Shown: positions 33,501-48,500 of the stretch, piece by piece | How positions within the stretch are numbered: position 1 is the stretch's first letter | Layout: each line of letters opens with the position of its first letter | Source of the DNA: Siphonodentalium dalli | Taxonomy: Eukaryota > Mollusca > Scaphopoda > Gadilida > Siphonodentaliidae | Assembly: GCA_032622095.1 (NCBI GenBank) | Contig: CP136063.1 | Location: 212,865,982-212,929,981 of the forward strand | Reading direction: 5' to 3' | DNA length: 64,000 bases | Notes under the pieces: generated by a model | Databases searched by the model: none | What the model was told of the DNA's origin: nothing | Seen by the model: only the letters and a program-made list of their open reading frames with translations | Made by a program: the position numbers and the translations under genes

Positions 33501-36500
33501 GGTATATTTACTTTCAAGGGAATTCCACATAAAGGGGAATGAATGGTATGGGAGAACTTTAGAAAAAGAGATGGTCCTGAATTTGTTTTGTACTATAGGA
33601 TTAAGTTGTCGTCTATTTGGTTCTGCTCTCTTGTCATACATACCAGAAAAAGACACTGGTAAGCGATCGTAGTACCAAACATGCATGAAAATGGATGCAT
33701 GTAATTTATGTAAATCATTTATTTTTAGAATGTTTTCTTGTTTGAAAAGAGGATCGGTGTGACTTCTATATTTTTTGTTACATATAATTCTCATGGCTCG
33801 TTTTTGTAATAAATATAGTTTCTTCACTGCTGGCACATGTCCCCATATTTGGATGCCATAAACTAAGTGGCTTTGAATTAGGGCGAAGTATAATGTTTTG
33901 AGAGCCTTGCTCGGGAGAAAATGTTTAACTTTATTAATGCAATAAATTGCATGTGCCATTTTTGAGCATACAATAGAAATGTGTTTATTAAAGGTCAGGT
34001 TTTCATCTATATGGATACCTAAAAATTTGGCAGACGATTCGCTCCGCATGTTCCCTATCGGTAGAAGTTCGGCTCCATTGAGATATATTTTAATTGTATT
34101 CCATTTTTTTTCATTGTTTTGTGGATGCAAGAGCATATAATTGCTTTTGTTAGCATTGATGGCTAGTTTGTTGCAGCAACACCAGTCAGATAGATTTCTT
34201 AATTCGTTATTGACATAACTTTGGATTAACGCTTCATTTTGTCCACTGGCCATAAGGGTTGTATCGTCGGCATATGATACGAGATCCATAGTAGTTGCAT
34301 TTGACATATCGTTCACGTAGAGGAGAAAAATTATGGGCCCGAGTAAGGAGCCCTGAGGAACACCACATGATGTTTTTAGGAGATTTGACTTGCTTCCATT
34401 GAATTCTACGTATTGTCGTCTCTCATTGAGATAGCTTCGAAACCAGTAGTTTGCCATGCCTCTAATTCCATAATGTTCAAGTTTTGTAAGTAAGATTTCG
34501 TGGTTTATTGTGTCAAAAGCTTTGGACAGATCAAGAAAAAGGGCTACGGTGGAATCTTTCGTGGGCTTGTCGTTATTTTTTACAACATGATCCAGTAGAT
34601 GAATGATGGGATGAAAAGTTGAATGGTTTGGGCGAAATCCGTACTGATGTTTAAATAAGATGTCCGATTCATTAAGAAAATCAACTAAACGTTTTTGCAT
34701 GAGTTTTTCGAGTAGTTTAGAAAATGCGGGAAGAATGCTTATTGGACGATAATTGTTTATGTCCCCCTTGTCAATATTTTTCGGTATTGGTACAACTTTA
34801 GCTATTTTCATTTTGTTGGGAACATGACCTTGTTTGAACGACAAGTTGAATATATGCTTTAATGCTGGTGCTACAGAAAATATGGTTTCCTTCATCAGTT
34901 TTGTAGATATTCCATTAAAGTCACTGCTGGTTTTTCCATTCATTGAGTAGCAAGTTAAAATAACCTCTTGGATTGTGGTGGGCGTAATATTTAGCTCGTT
35001 GCTTTGTCTATTCGTTAAATAATCGAGGAAGTTTACATCTGTGTGATTTTCAATAAGTTCTGTGGTTTTTTGACCTATAATAGTCATTAAATTTTTCAGC
35101 GATAGTGTCAGGATTTGTAAATTGTATGTTGTTATCATGTAGAACATTCGGGTAGCCACCCGTATTTTTGTCTCGTTTTATTGCACATTTGAGGGTATTC
35201 CATGTTTCTTTTAAACTATACTTATTTTTTTCTAATATCTCACTGTAATACATGCTTCTACTTTTCCGGATAAGTTTGTTATATAGTTGTCGATATTTGA
35301 GGTAGGAATTTGTATGGATGGAGGAGGGCGAGCTTAGTTTATGGGTATATAGTTCTTGTTTCTTAAGTGAAGATCTTATTAATCCGGTGGTCATCCATGG
35401 TTCGCGTTTGATGAATTTGTTGGGTATGTTTCGGTTAATGGGCGGAAAAGCTACATTGTATGCTGTCAAATAGATATCCAAAAAGTTTTCGTATGCTTGA
35501 TCTATATTATTACAATTACAAACCGAATGGAAATTACACGATTTAAGAGTATCGTTGAATTTATTAATATTTTCTTGGGAAAAGTTTCGTCTGGGAGTGC
35601 GCATTATTTCATGTGGGTTTTTGAATCGGTTATGTCCGTTATGACCTTCGGTGTCAGTGAGAAATACCCCAAAGTGATCTGACAAATCACATGTAACTAT
35701 ACCAGAGCAGTGTTCGTTTCGAAGATTATTTGTGTATATATGATCGATAAGGGTCGCTGAGTGATCGGTCATTCTTGTCGGTTTTGTTATCATGGGCACG
35801 AATCCTCGTGTGAATACATTGTTTAAAAAGTCGTTTGTTTTATTGTGCGCATCGAAATTTAGTAGATCGATATTGAAATCACCGATTATATAAGTCTTAT
35901 GATTTTTTATTATATCTAAGAGTTCGTCAAATTTAGAGGCAAACTTGTCAAAGTCAGCTTTTGGTGCCGTGTTAGGTCTATAAATACATCCTATGATATA
36001 TATTTCATGTTTTCCGAATTCAAGCTCAATGAACACAGTTTCAATAACATGGGGGATAAATATTGATAGATCGGGTCTGTTTTTATACGTAATAGTGTCT
36101 CTTATGTAAATACCAACACCACCCCTACCATCATCGTGATCAGGCCTTGATTTAAATTTTATGGGATGATAACCGGAGAGTTTAAAGTCCGATGCTTGGT
36201 GTATTTTGAATGTTTCGGTTAGCGCTATTATAACAAGATTGTTGTCATTGATTTTCATGTCACATAAAAGATTTTGTAAATTTTCAAAATGTGCATTGAG
36301 GCTTCTGCAGTTAAGACCAAACATTGACAGTTTATTCTTCTTGTTGAGAATATCCTTTGCTTGTAAAGTTGAGAAGTAACGGCAATTGTTTTTATCAAAA
36401 ATGGACAAAGTTGGTTCTTCGTCTTCCTCTAGGCTAGCCCATTTGGCGGCAAGATCGAAATTAGGCGCTTCCATTCTCTACCATGGTTCACTGTGTCCAA

Positions 36501-39500
36501 AGGTATGTATTGTGGTGGGTGTGCTTCACATATCACTATACATAACATCAGGAGAACTTTAAAGGTACGGCTTGCCTTGGCGGTGGGTATCCTGTGAAAA
36601 TATTTCCACCCGTCAAAAACCGCCACAAACAGAAAGAACATCAAAATGTAGACAGACTCTGTCCGTATACAAATAAGAAATATCGCATAAACAGTATGTT
36701 ATTGTCATATATTTGACCATTGTTATGTAAACAAAAGCATAAAAAGTTACTTTTCTGGTGTTTGTTTATATTATGATGGTAAACATAAAGAGCGTTTGGT
36801 TGGTGAATTCCTGATATGGAACTAATAAAGAGCGTTTATGTCATTTGGGTGTAATTAGCCAGTAGCATTGTGCTGTCTTCTGTAAGACAATCAGGCTATA
36901 GCTTAGGCAAACTATAGTAGGTCTTTATGATAACATGCTGTTTACGCGATGGTCATGGTATATATGAACGAAACTGTATGCGTTTTAATGTTTTTCAGTT
37001 TACGGTGTTTGGAACAAATATGAATATTTTCGACAATTAAGGCCTCCCGTGCCTTTAACACTGGTCATATTTTATGAGTACCGACACATACATCCATGAT
37101 ACGAAAGACTAGCGATGATAATAACAATGAAAACAGCTGGATTGTCGAGTGTAATCCACACTACACCTGTCACGTGCTGCATGTAAAATCACGTGATTTT
37201 CCACCGGTGGAGAAAAGTTTTCTCCCTGGGAGATAAGTTAATTCCCGGGAGAAAAGTTTTCTCCCTGTGAGATAAGTTATCTCCCTGGGAGAAAAGTTAT
37301 CTCCCTGGGAGAAAAGTTAATTCCCGTGAAAAAAGTTTTCTCCCTGGGAGATAAGTTATCTCCCTGGGAGAAAAGTTAATTCCCGGGAGAAAAGTTATCT
37401 CCCTGGGAGAGAAGTTAATTCCCGGGAGAAAAGTTATCTCCCAGGTGGAAAGTAAAAAAAGAAAGTAAAAAGGAAATATTTTAATGAATATATATAAACA
37501 ATTAAATAAAAAAGGAAATATTTTAATGAATATATAACAAAATGGCCATAATAGGCTTCCGTAACATATACATGGACAGATAAATAAACTTCTTATTGTA
37601 ATTTTTAATAACTCTCCAATAATGAGGTTTTGCATGCCAGAACCATTGCTATGTAAACATTACTGTATATCATGTCATGAATCTTTACTGTACGCCCGTA
37701 TATAGACATCATATTTCACCTGTACACAACATGGGAGCTGGTTGATGTTCTGAACCGTTCTGACTGGGAACTTTATAAATTGAACAAACAAGGCCGGGAA
37801 TATATTTGTTTGTTAATACTTTATCCTCAATAATCTACTTCACAGTTGTGGTGGTCCTAACTCGAGATTGTATGTGACTTTTGTGAGCCGCTATCGCAAT
37901 AACCATTACATTAATTCCCGGGAGACATTCCATAATTGTTAATAGCTATGCAAAGCAAAATCACTTAATTTGAGCAATTTCGAGTTGGGACCGTCACTAA
38001 CAGTACAGTACATTATAAAGAAACAGGTGACAAATTAAAGATATATTACTTCCACTTTTTTTCCAATGTTTGTGTTATGCACTGATTCCCTGTCACAACA
38101 TCAAATAGTTCGCATGTGGTGTACTGGTGGGATATGATCTCTGTACGGGCGTAAACCGTAGTATAGATTCATGACATGATCTTAGATTACTATTACGGAG
38201 TTGTAATTACCGCGATCTTTCCGATGAATGGCAACAAGCCATATTTCCGACTAAATCATGAAAAAGTTACCCATAAATCTGCTGTGGTTAAGGAGTCTAT
38301 TATTTAGGGCATTATACTGCATATATCTCCTTCGGATCAACGTAATTTCCCCAGTAATGCTTGTCGCGAAACTGATGACCATTAATACTATATTATTTGT
38401 AAAACAAAATGTTGGTTTTACAAATAATATAGTTTTAAGTTGCCATAATTATACGACATAACACAAAGTTAGGAAATCGTTGATTTTTGGAAAGACCTTT
38501 ATCATACGGTACAAAATTAAAAACATAATAGAACTTCATATTTTGGGTCGATATCTGACCATACATTTCTGCCGCGAATGGGGTCATATATGTTCGGTCT
38601 CATTATTGTGTGTCTTAGAACACGTGTGTATATATAGTGATTTTATCGTGCCAAGTTGAATAGGAGTGCATTAACCATGATGGTAATTCTATCATGCGAA
38701 CTTCTTCCGTCGGAAAAAAATCACCAATGCATACTGATGCACACGGTAATAATCACATGACAACGGCGCTCACACGTGTCCAAAAACGAAAAATGCACGG
38801 ATTTCAAGTTGATCTGTAATTTCTGCTTACAGGGGCGCATCACATAATCGGGGGAGGTTTTCTACAGATAGTAGCCGGTTTATTATCGTACAGACGATGG
38901 GACCATTTGACAGCATCAACATTCATCATCTTCGGCTCATTATGGATGATCTTCGGCATAAACCAGATCATATCTGCGTTTGTCCCCGCAGAGACGTTTG
39001 CGTTCGGAGTCCTACCAGGAATGATTGGCTTTATGGGTGTGGCCCTCATTCTCTGTGTGTGTTCAATATATCTGAACTTCATCTTACCGCCGGTACTCTT
39101 CGCTATTTTGGTGACGCTAATATTTGAGGCAGTGGGTCTGTTCTTTCTCTGGGGTCTGAGAGTCGCCGCGGCGTTTGAACTTCTGATCGTCGTCGCATCC
39201 CTTTACGCCATCGTTGTTATGCTGCTTAAAGGAGTGAGTCAAAGATACATTCTACCGGGATTGGGCAACGCACCCTATGATCCACTGTTAATAACAACGA
39301 GGTCACAGAGCAGACGAACGAAAGAAGTGAAGAAGGTTACGAAGTATTCAGAACCAATGGGCCTCGGTTACATGGGTAATGTCGTACCGGCCGTGGTGAT
39401 TACGTTCACCTATCTTGGTTACGTTCGTGACTTCCGTACTGCGTTCCCGATGTTTTTGTATGCTGTTATCTGTCAGGGACTTGCCAGTTGGTATTCATTT

Positions 39501-42500
39501 CTACGATTCGACTTCTTTAACGCCGTTCAATTTATTATCCATCTGATGTTCTGGCTCTCGGAAGCGGTCGGTGCTCTACTGAAACAAGAAAACTTCGCCG
39601 ATGACCTTAACCTGCGACAAAACTTTTTCGGAACATGGGGTCTCGTCATTATATTCTTCTTCCTGATGTTCGCATCATTGACGCAGTCATTGTCTTGTTT
39701 CTTGTACAACACCATGTTCACCATTATGATCATAATGTCTGTGACACACATCCCGCAGTTTGCGATCAGTTTCACTGTCGGCATTCCAGCGGCGGCTCTA
39801 GCGATCTTCAGTTTGTACATGTCGGCGGCATACATGGCGAACTCCATTGCAGAGAAACCAATAATCATGATCGGCCCAGAGATCCTGCCACTCGAGAGAA
39901 TGCAAGTTATGCTCAACAAGTTAAGGGGGTGAGTGCAATAACACCAAACACGTTGACACGTTAAATTTCCAAGTACTGCTATATTAACCAATGTTGATTT
40001 CTCTTTCAGTCATTATATTTACTCAAATTCATACACAATTATGAATATGTACAACCTGGCGTAATTAGCTCATCCCATAACGCGAGAAACCAGAAAAACA
40101 AATTAATACGATAATTAAATAATCATGATCTTGAGCGCGTTACCATTTCTGACTATGGTGTTCTTGTATATACATTATCGCGGGATGGGGTGTCATGTAA
40201 TGTTCTCAGAAACAACTAATATATACGCATGGGCAGTTACATGGCAATTCGGTACCGGGTACGATACGGTGTAATGTGATGCGAATGGAGATTAATACCG
40301 AGCGAGGCGCTGGCCGAGCCAGATATTAATCTCGCTGAGCCTCACACGACGCCGTACCGGTTTCCAGGTGAGGACTTGAATTACAGGTACGAGTCTAATT
40401 ATATTCTTGTAAGCTAAACGTGTCGTCTGCGGCTGTTAAATGTGACGTCACAGTTATGCGTCAATGATGTACAACGTCAATGTACTCAGACAATGGCTCA
40501 TCGCCATGTTAACAACTAGCGCCAAAACAACCCGTAAATATTCCTGACGCACAATAGTTCAAATAAATACAAGATGGCGGCTATCGACTCCAAATGAATC
40601 CATACCCCCTGGGTCTTTTAATGTTGGGTCAGTGTCAATCAAAGTGAACATAATATCCCACATCTCTTGTAATGTACGTACATATATAGCTCAATTCTCA
40701 TTGGTCAATCCAGTAGGCCAGCATTATAGAGTCGCATGCATATACTCAATATGGAACAATGGTATTATATACGACATACTTGCACCTTGTGTGCATGTAT
40801 ATGTTGGATCCCAGCCCAATTCCACTATACATGTATTATTACCGTTACATACTCATGTTACTCTTTTTCAGAAAACACAAGGCGCTATATAAGGAACAAG
40901 ATGAGACGATGGAAGAAGCTGTAGTTGACGCTCTAGCATTTCTCGCAAACGCCCTCTGCGCTATATGTATTTCTGCAGGGGAGATAACCAATCCTATACA
41001 ACCACTTGGTTGGATCGTAGCCGTAGGTGTTTTCGTGAACCTGTATAACTGTCGGCTGGCGTTTGCCGCTGGATCTCTAGGCCGCGCTTATGGCATCCTA
41101 GGATTCGCAGTCATGTGGGGGGCCTGGGCTGCTTGGCTATTCAATCGTAAGTATAAACAATAACTGAATGCATTAAAGTGAAGTGAAGGACTACGCTCAT
41201 GTGTTCCGAATGGAGTAAGTTTACAAATAATCATGCCGAATGATAAGTTATTTTCCTAAATTTGTAATCGAATAGTCAGAAAACAACGGAATTACACACA
41301 TTGACTATTATTGCTGCAAACCGTTGTGTTCTCTTTAATGATACAGTTGGTGTGATTGGAATTTTAGACAATCGTAGTTCATTGCTACAATATTCCAATG
41401 GGGATAGTGGTTGGATAGTAACTGATTGATTTTTTTCAATGAAAATAAGTTCACATTATGTCTTTAACCCTTTCTATACTAAATGTATTTTCCGACTCAG
41501 TTATATAAGTATGCATTGGAATGGTATCTTATTCATCTGGAGGGATCGATTTTCTGGAAAACTGAGCAGACGACACATAATACAAGCACAGAAGGAGTGC
41601 TATTTGTTGAAGGGAAATATTCACATAATAACCCGTTTAGTCGTTTGTTGAACTCAATATCTGAACGTTTCATAAATATGCTTATCTTGGGAGCCTTCGA
41701 TTCTGTGTATGTTATGACACTGATTGTAGGTAATGTTATTTTTATATGGCAATGGGTATTTATCAAAGTAAGGGTAAATAATGCGCAGTGAAATAGCCAG
41801 AGCGAGCAATAGGATACACAGACAAGACGCCATTGTTCGATGTTACTTATTACCTTTTTTGACTGTACTGTATATATAGAACTTCATACATGTATATATG
41901 ATACCTATCGATTTATTGTCTAAGAGAAACCACGTGGCGTCCGTTTCTGGCACATTATAGCTGTCTGTATCGAAATGCCAGGCAAAGTTAAGAGTGTGCG
42001 CATGCTACCTAACAGTGGTTCTAAATGTTCATACCTCCGCCGCAAAATGAAATGCACCTAAACTACCAACCCACGAGATGAACTCCCCCCACACACAATA
42101 CACTGAAATACCACGGTTATGGTCATACTCAAAATTATCTCATATATCGATCTAAAAACAATGTTAATATAATGTTATACCTATGAATTATCATGTGTGT
42201 GTGTGTAATCCCGTTGTCTCAACCCCATTTCTGTGTTATGCAATAAAATATGTTTACACCAACAGTTTCGTGTTATATCTTTGCAGCTGCGTTGGCTCCA
42301 GCAGTACAAGGAATATCTGCATCGGCCGTCGTTCTGCTGTTATTGTTTATGTTTATCACACCAGCCTTCCAGAAGATATGGATACCGTTCTCATTTGGAA
42401 TGGTTTTGTTGTCCATCTGCCTTGTCGCCAGAGTGTTCGACGTCGACAGACCGTACCTCACTCTTGTCCTCGCGCTAATTGTTGGTGAGTAATTGCATGT

Positions 42501-45500
42501 GTTTATTATATCTTCATCAACTTTTTACGTTAAAATATAAAAAGTATTCCCATTCTCATGAAGACCGACCGTGTTATTCAACTCTCAAGGTGTTATCCTA
42601 CTCTCAGCACTGCGTTACGACGTCATATTATACGTCATTTCGGTATCCTTTCGCATTAATTTAACATAACTGGCTGGTGATGATGTAGCTTTGAGAATAT
42701 GTTAGGTCCAATTGTGTTTCAGTGTGATCCGGGTCGTAACAAACTGGTATAGAAAATATAATAAACACCAAAGTTAACTAGTTAACTGTTATATTAGGCT
42801 GACTTAATGTGCTGCGTGGGCCAGTCTCAAATTCTCGGCAGATTCAGTGAAAACAAATAAGAATACATTCATCATCAAACGCTATATAATTATGATAAAA
42901 ATGATATAGTGGGTGCGTGTGTATTGGCGATTTATACAATGTGCCACAAAGACCACAGCGCCATATCCCACAATAACACACACAATACATTCGTTTCTTA
43001 ATTATTTAAGAACTAGTTCTTGTGTGGAAGAATGTTATGCAGGTATAACCGGAACGCTTGAAGACAAATTCTATACAGCACGCGTTAATTTGAATTAACT
43101 TGAATTTCATAATGTTGATTAGTCGAGACAATTGAAACCAACACTGCTGGCATTGCGTCAAGCGCATGCGCAGTTGTTGTAAAGTAAGTATGCAATACTA
43201 AGTAAATACTGCTTTATTCTCAGCCAATAGTCATGGTGCATGATATTGATTGATTGGGGTTTAATGTCGCTTTCAGCAACTAAGGCCATATCACGACATT
43301 GCCAGTTTTAGTGGTGGGGGAAATCCGCACACTCACGGCTCATCTAACAATGATTTCAATGGCTGATAGACTCGTCGACCATGTGCGCGGCAAACCACCG
43401 GCTATCGGCGAGTAACTGAAAACTCCACCAGATAAGATTTCGAGTTTCAAAGTCTAAAATGGAAACATTTGGATTTGAACCCAGCTCTAGGGGCGAGACG
43501 GCTTGGAGTTGTACCCCTAACAACCGACTGAGCCACCGAGTCCCCCCCCCATGGTGCATGATAAATCATATATACACTATGTACAAATGAGAACGCCACG
43601 GTCTAAATACATTGTATTTGAAAATAGACCCGTTAACAGCAAATGCAGAAAACAATCAACACACACGCACACCCAATGCAATATTACAACAACGTCATGT
43701 AAAATGCAATATATATACGTTCTATATATCCGCGTACAAATGTGATTTCTAGATTAGTGTATAATGGTATAGAGAAATAATATTAATGCCCAATTACATG
43801 ATAACCAATTGTTTTACATAATTTCATAGATTGAAAGTTTATGATTTAAAGTATCGTTTATACATGTATATTAAATGCAAATCACACTCATCAATAATTG
43901 TATTAATCGTATCCATACAAATAGTCGGGACATACTGGACATGTAGAACTTGAAGATATATTCATGGTTATAGCATCAATACAGAAATATACAACATCAT
44001 TTTGTTCGGACTTCGTTCTGTTGAAAATCAAATAGACATGCCAACGAATTACAATACCAGTTTGCTACACACCCTGTCATTAACTCGCGTCATATTGGAT
44101 CCACCAGGCCTGGTTCCGTAGTTTTAGTGCTACACGAATATCTGAAACCACGGACGGGGACTGCACAAGGATTAATCCAATACGGCACACTCTTGTGGCA
44201 GTTCTCGTTCAAAACATGCTATTTTACACTAGGATCTAAATTAAAAGTGTAATATAGATTTAGCCTGGAACCCTGAGTACATCCCTACTTACACTGAAGG
44301 GTTCACTCTCACCAAAAAAGTGCTGAAGGGTACACATGTTTTGAAAATGTGCTGAAGGGTACACAGGGTTTGTGATCGCCACAAACACCGTTACTTTAAC
44401 TGTGTTCCTGAAAGTCTGGCGCCCATCAGCAGTTCGTTTTCAGTTCATTTTAATTTTCCTTGGAACATGAACAATTATTCTCTAACATAAATCACAACAG
44501 AGATTAAAACTAAAAGTGATTTAGAACGAGATTTAAAACCCTGTGTACCCTTCAGCACATTTTCAAAACCTGTGTACCATTTTTTTGGTGAGAGTGACCC
44601 CTTCAGCCCTACTTACATGTAACGTGATGTAGTTACTCCACCAGTTTAGGTTCAACGCTTTTCACTTCGATTTTTTGGTTGCGGGCACACTCATCTACAT
44701 GTACGTGTGATGCAAATATGACATGAAGCTTCTTATCCATCCATGGGAAACTCTGTGACCATTGGTACCTATAAGAACATTAATGATCCGAACACTGTCC
44801 ACATCAGCACGTATAATTTTGTATGCATATTTTGCAGGTATCATTGGCCTGTATGGAGCATTCGCGTTTCTAGTCAACGGAACGTTGCAGGGTAACGCTA
44901 TACCAGTTGGAGCACCAATATTCAAGGTAAGTTGACGTTAGTTGGAGATCCATTTGTTATAGATTACGGTACCGCATTCTTTAAAAGCAGTATATTGCGT
45001 GCGGGTAATGCAATTATTGAGCAGCATATCATCGAGAAACATTATGTAGAACACGAGAATGCACATTTGACTAAGCCACTAAGTAGCAGTTATACATATG
45101 TGTGCCATGATCAACATATAGCATCCAAATTGTATGACACAATCAGAGCTTCAAACAGCGCAAACAATAACAAAAAAAGCAGCTTCCGAACAGTACATTG
45201 TCTAATTAGAGACACATCTACATGTATATTGTCACCACCAAGACAATAAATGTTCATATATATATGTTCAAATGTTTGTGATAGATCTTGATATACACGA
45301 AAATACATTTGAGTAGAAAATATTAACATTTGGAAGAAACTACAAGCGGAATAACTTTCGAGAGTATTATCAAACACATCAACATGTATACCTGTATTAT
45401 ACTAAGAAATGAAGATATCAGATGCGAACTTTGGAGAAACGCATGTATTGAGCGGGAATAGTTGAATAGTGGCTTCGTACAACATGCATCTTATACTCTT

Positions 45501-48500
45501 TTGCAGCAAAAGGGCGACAGTGGTGTCCTCCCGCCGCCATGCCCACTCTTCCCTTCACGACGAGCTAGGGCGATGCGAGAGGTGGCAAAGCTTCTCGATA
45601 ACGGAGCGGTGGTGGGAGTTCCCACAGATACAGTCTATGCGCTAGCCGGATCACTGAGACACCCTGAAGTCATTCGTAAGTTATACAACATCAAGGAGAG
45701 ACCACTCGAAAAACCGATATGTATCTGTTTATCGAACCTCGACCAGCTGCGGGCCGCTAACCCTCCGTTCGGTGATCTCATGTGGGCGTTCTTCGGGCGC
45801 TGCTACCCAGGCGGTATAAGCTGCGTTGTACCAAAAGGAGACTGGATGATCAACCTCGGCATTGGCGAGGCCATGGACGTTATAGGTGCGTGCTCTATAT
45901 GTTATTACAGTAATGCCCTAAATAATCGACTCCTTAACCACAGCAGAATTATGGGTAACTTTTCAGGATTTAGTCGGAAATATGGCTTTAGTCGGAAATA
46001 TGGCTTGTTGCCATTCATCGGAAATATCTCATTGAGAGCTTTCCGATGAATGGCAACAAGCCATATTTCCGACTAAATCCTGAAAAGTTACCCATAATTC
46101 TGCTGTGGTTAAGGAGTCGATCGTTTAGGGCATTACTGTATATGTTCTTGAATATCTATCATATTAGTCTGAAATATGTGTCTATAGTCAAAATAACACA
46201 GGCCATATGCGGGGAACAGCTTGATTAAAATAACAGAGTTAAGGTGACTTGAAACACTCCAACAAAGAATCATGCCAAAATAAGTTATGTTCATAAATGT
46301 TATATCAAATTTGGCCGGAAACAGCGTCGTTGTTGTGTCGGAATTATATGCAGTGAATATTGTTGGCAGAATCATTAACATGTTTATGCCCGATATATCG
46401 TCCTGAATAAATTAATAACTATTTACATTTGAACGCAGTTCAAATGTAGTGTTCTCTTAAATGGAACAGTTGATGTGGTTGGAATTTTCGATAATCTTAG
46501 TTGATTGCTGCATTTTTCCAATTGAAATAATGTTTGGTTACTAACTTATCGGGTTTTTCATTATATAATATGTCTTTATATCCCCCAAATTGAACGTCAA
46601 ACAATGGTACTATAATCTCACTAACGCGAAAATTGTTTAGTCGCATTTGAATATTAATCTCTTATGAATTCTGAAGCATCATTGCATGACAATTTGTTTT
46701 GTTTGTGCATCGGTAAGGCATATTATGCGCTATACACATTGTATACACCGTTAACCCTTCTATACTAAATACGCATCGCTGAACAGTTCCCTTAAGAAAT
46801 GTTCAGAAAATAAGTTCTATAATAATCTTTTATCTGAACATGTCATACCAATAAATAGGAATCAGTCTGTAAATGTATTACATATCCGTCGTCTGCGCAT
46901 AGATCCTGAACCTCCTGCATTTGTATAATCTGTCGTCTGTTTATTTTTCCCGAAAACCCGTCCCGATGAACAATAAACCATTCCAATGTATACGTTTATA
47001 ACTGAGCGAAAATAAATTCAGTAAACATGGTTATCTAATGGAATTGTGTAAACGTGCAGTTGAAATAACATTGTCTGGTAGACCTAATACCGCTACTTCA
47101 CTATACTGAGTGATTGTGTCACCACCCTACTCGAATTATTAAATGTCGATTGTCGAATATGACTTAGTATAGATATGTTCCGTTTGTAGAGCTCAACACT
47201 TTATATACAATATAATTGATTCTCCTACCAGTATCTATACTTCCTTGGGATCGGTGAATGTCGCACGTCAATCATATTCAGACTAAATCACATGATGGCA
47301 TTCACATTCCACATGTTTGTACCACTGTACTTTATATATCACATCACAAACTGAACGATGAACGACGAACGAATTATGCTGTAATTTTTAGAAACAAACG
47401 TTTATATACCAATGTTAAGAGTTAACAAGACAAAACCTAGATAAAATCAAATTACATTTATATTCATATTACTGTTCAACGTGGGGGTGCATGGGGGTGG
47501 GGGTACACGTATACAGCCCTCTTGGTTATGCTGTCCCCGATAGCTCATTGCATGTTATAATATTACGCTGTATAGATAATTGTATATACTATATGAATGA
47601 GTTATGAATAAACAATCATAGTAATAGGTAAACATACATGTACACATAATATTGGCGAATACTTTTCAAAAGGTATTTCGTAAGATGACGTGAACTAACA
47701 CCAGGCAAAGCGTTACCGCAGCATTGACATCCAGAAGTTGGCGCTATTTCAACTAGCGTTACAAACATGACCAGTCCGGGTATTCAACTTCCTTTTCCAT
47801 ACCAGTACTGTATCGATGTATCAATTGATTGTAGTGTGTGTTTATGTGTATGGTTTCGAGCGCAATGACGATAATACTCAATCTGATTGTAGGCAAAGCA
47901 GAATCGGTTTGTATCAGAGTTCCAGATAGTTCGGTATTAGCGTATATAGTCAGTTTGACAGGACCACTCGCCATAACATCAGCAAACCCGAGTGGTGGTG
48001 CCGACAGTGTCCATCATGATATGGTGATAGAATCTCTTGGTAAGTTTAATTATTCCCATCGAGTGTTATAGTAAATTCGTCATCAACGTTTCGGTTATAA
48101 CTCATAACCTTAAGGGTACGTTCATACAATGGCAAGTTTCTATGGCATTGTTTGGCAGGAATTTTCTTATAGAAAACCTTATGGACCCAGAATATAAACG
48201 GCAACATGCATATAAAATGCATATATATCAAAGCTAACGACATTAGAAGTAAAACCTCAGTAATTCCACATGTAACGGTGCTACTAACACATTGCCTTAA
48301 CATACCTGTATGATTGATTATTCCCATATAATTGCATGATATGTGCAGGCAAATTTCGATAGCATCGCTACTAGTAGAACTACATAGTTGTTACTTCATA
48401 TATTGCGTGTTTTGGCACATTGTAGCTTTCTATAGCGAAATTCCTGCGAAAAAAATCCTGGCAATTTTGCGAGTGTATGAACGTACATAAATCGAAACAA

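Larger units (their letters stand above)
32972..36480 (-). mobile_element. Nearly full-length APE-type non-LTR retrotransposon, antisense to the plus gene
   Basis: On the minus strand the element has an endonuclease-reverse transcriptase region (36474-33384), a ~400-bp 3' untranslated part and a pentanucleotide (ATCCT)n tail at 32973-32993, with no poly(A). Simple-repeat tails of this kind occur in RTE, L2 and related clades. It lies in intron 1 of the plus gene. The 5' limit and target duplication are not clear. The clade is not assigned with confidence. Confidence 0.8.
31058..37567. repeat. 6.5 kb composite bounded by inverted ~400-bp minisatellite arms
   Basis: The left arm (31058-31480) starts TTACGGAAGCCTAT-like sequence, has AT-rich 'attcattaaaatatttcc' twice, a CTCCC minisatellite, and then TCACGTGAT. 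The right arm (37180-37567) is the same series in reverse complement. Between them lie two family A MITEs, an integrase fragment and an antisense non-LTR element, all probably later insertions. It could be one large foldback element or two separate insertions in opposite orientation. Confidence 0.55.

Noticed and set aside
32160-37058. Two near-identical 500-bp sequences in direct orientation flanking a reverse transcriptase looked like LTRs.
   Set aside because: They have their own inverted TTAA-bounded ends and other solitary copies occur in the window. The enclosed element has an AP endonuclease and a simple-repeat tail, so it is a non-LTR retrotransposon and lies antisense.
41439-41800. 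Overlapping ORFs after exon 3 considered as an alternative exon.
   Set aside because: They lie in a TTAACCCTTT-family repeat, overlap in several frames and have no hydrophobic or family motifs; exon 4 joins exon 3 in phase without them.
43471-43535. Pol III A and B boxes suggesting a tRNA gene.
   Set aside because: They form the head of a ~300-bp SINE with target duplications; the acceptor and anticodon stems do not fold as a functional tRNA by eye.
47838-48237. ORFs around exon 7 extending into introns.
   Set aside because: Only the 47893-48039 part has YrdC similarity; extensions pass canonical splice sites and lose similarity at once.
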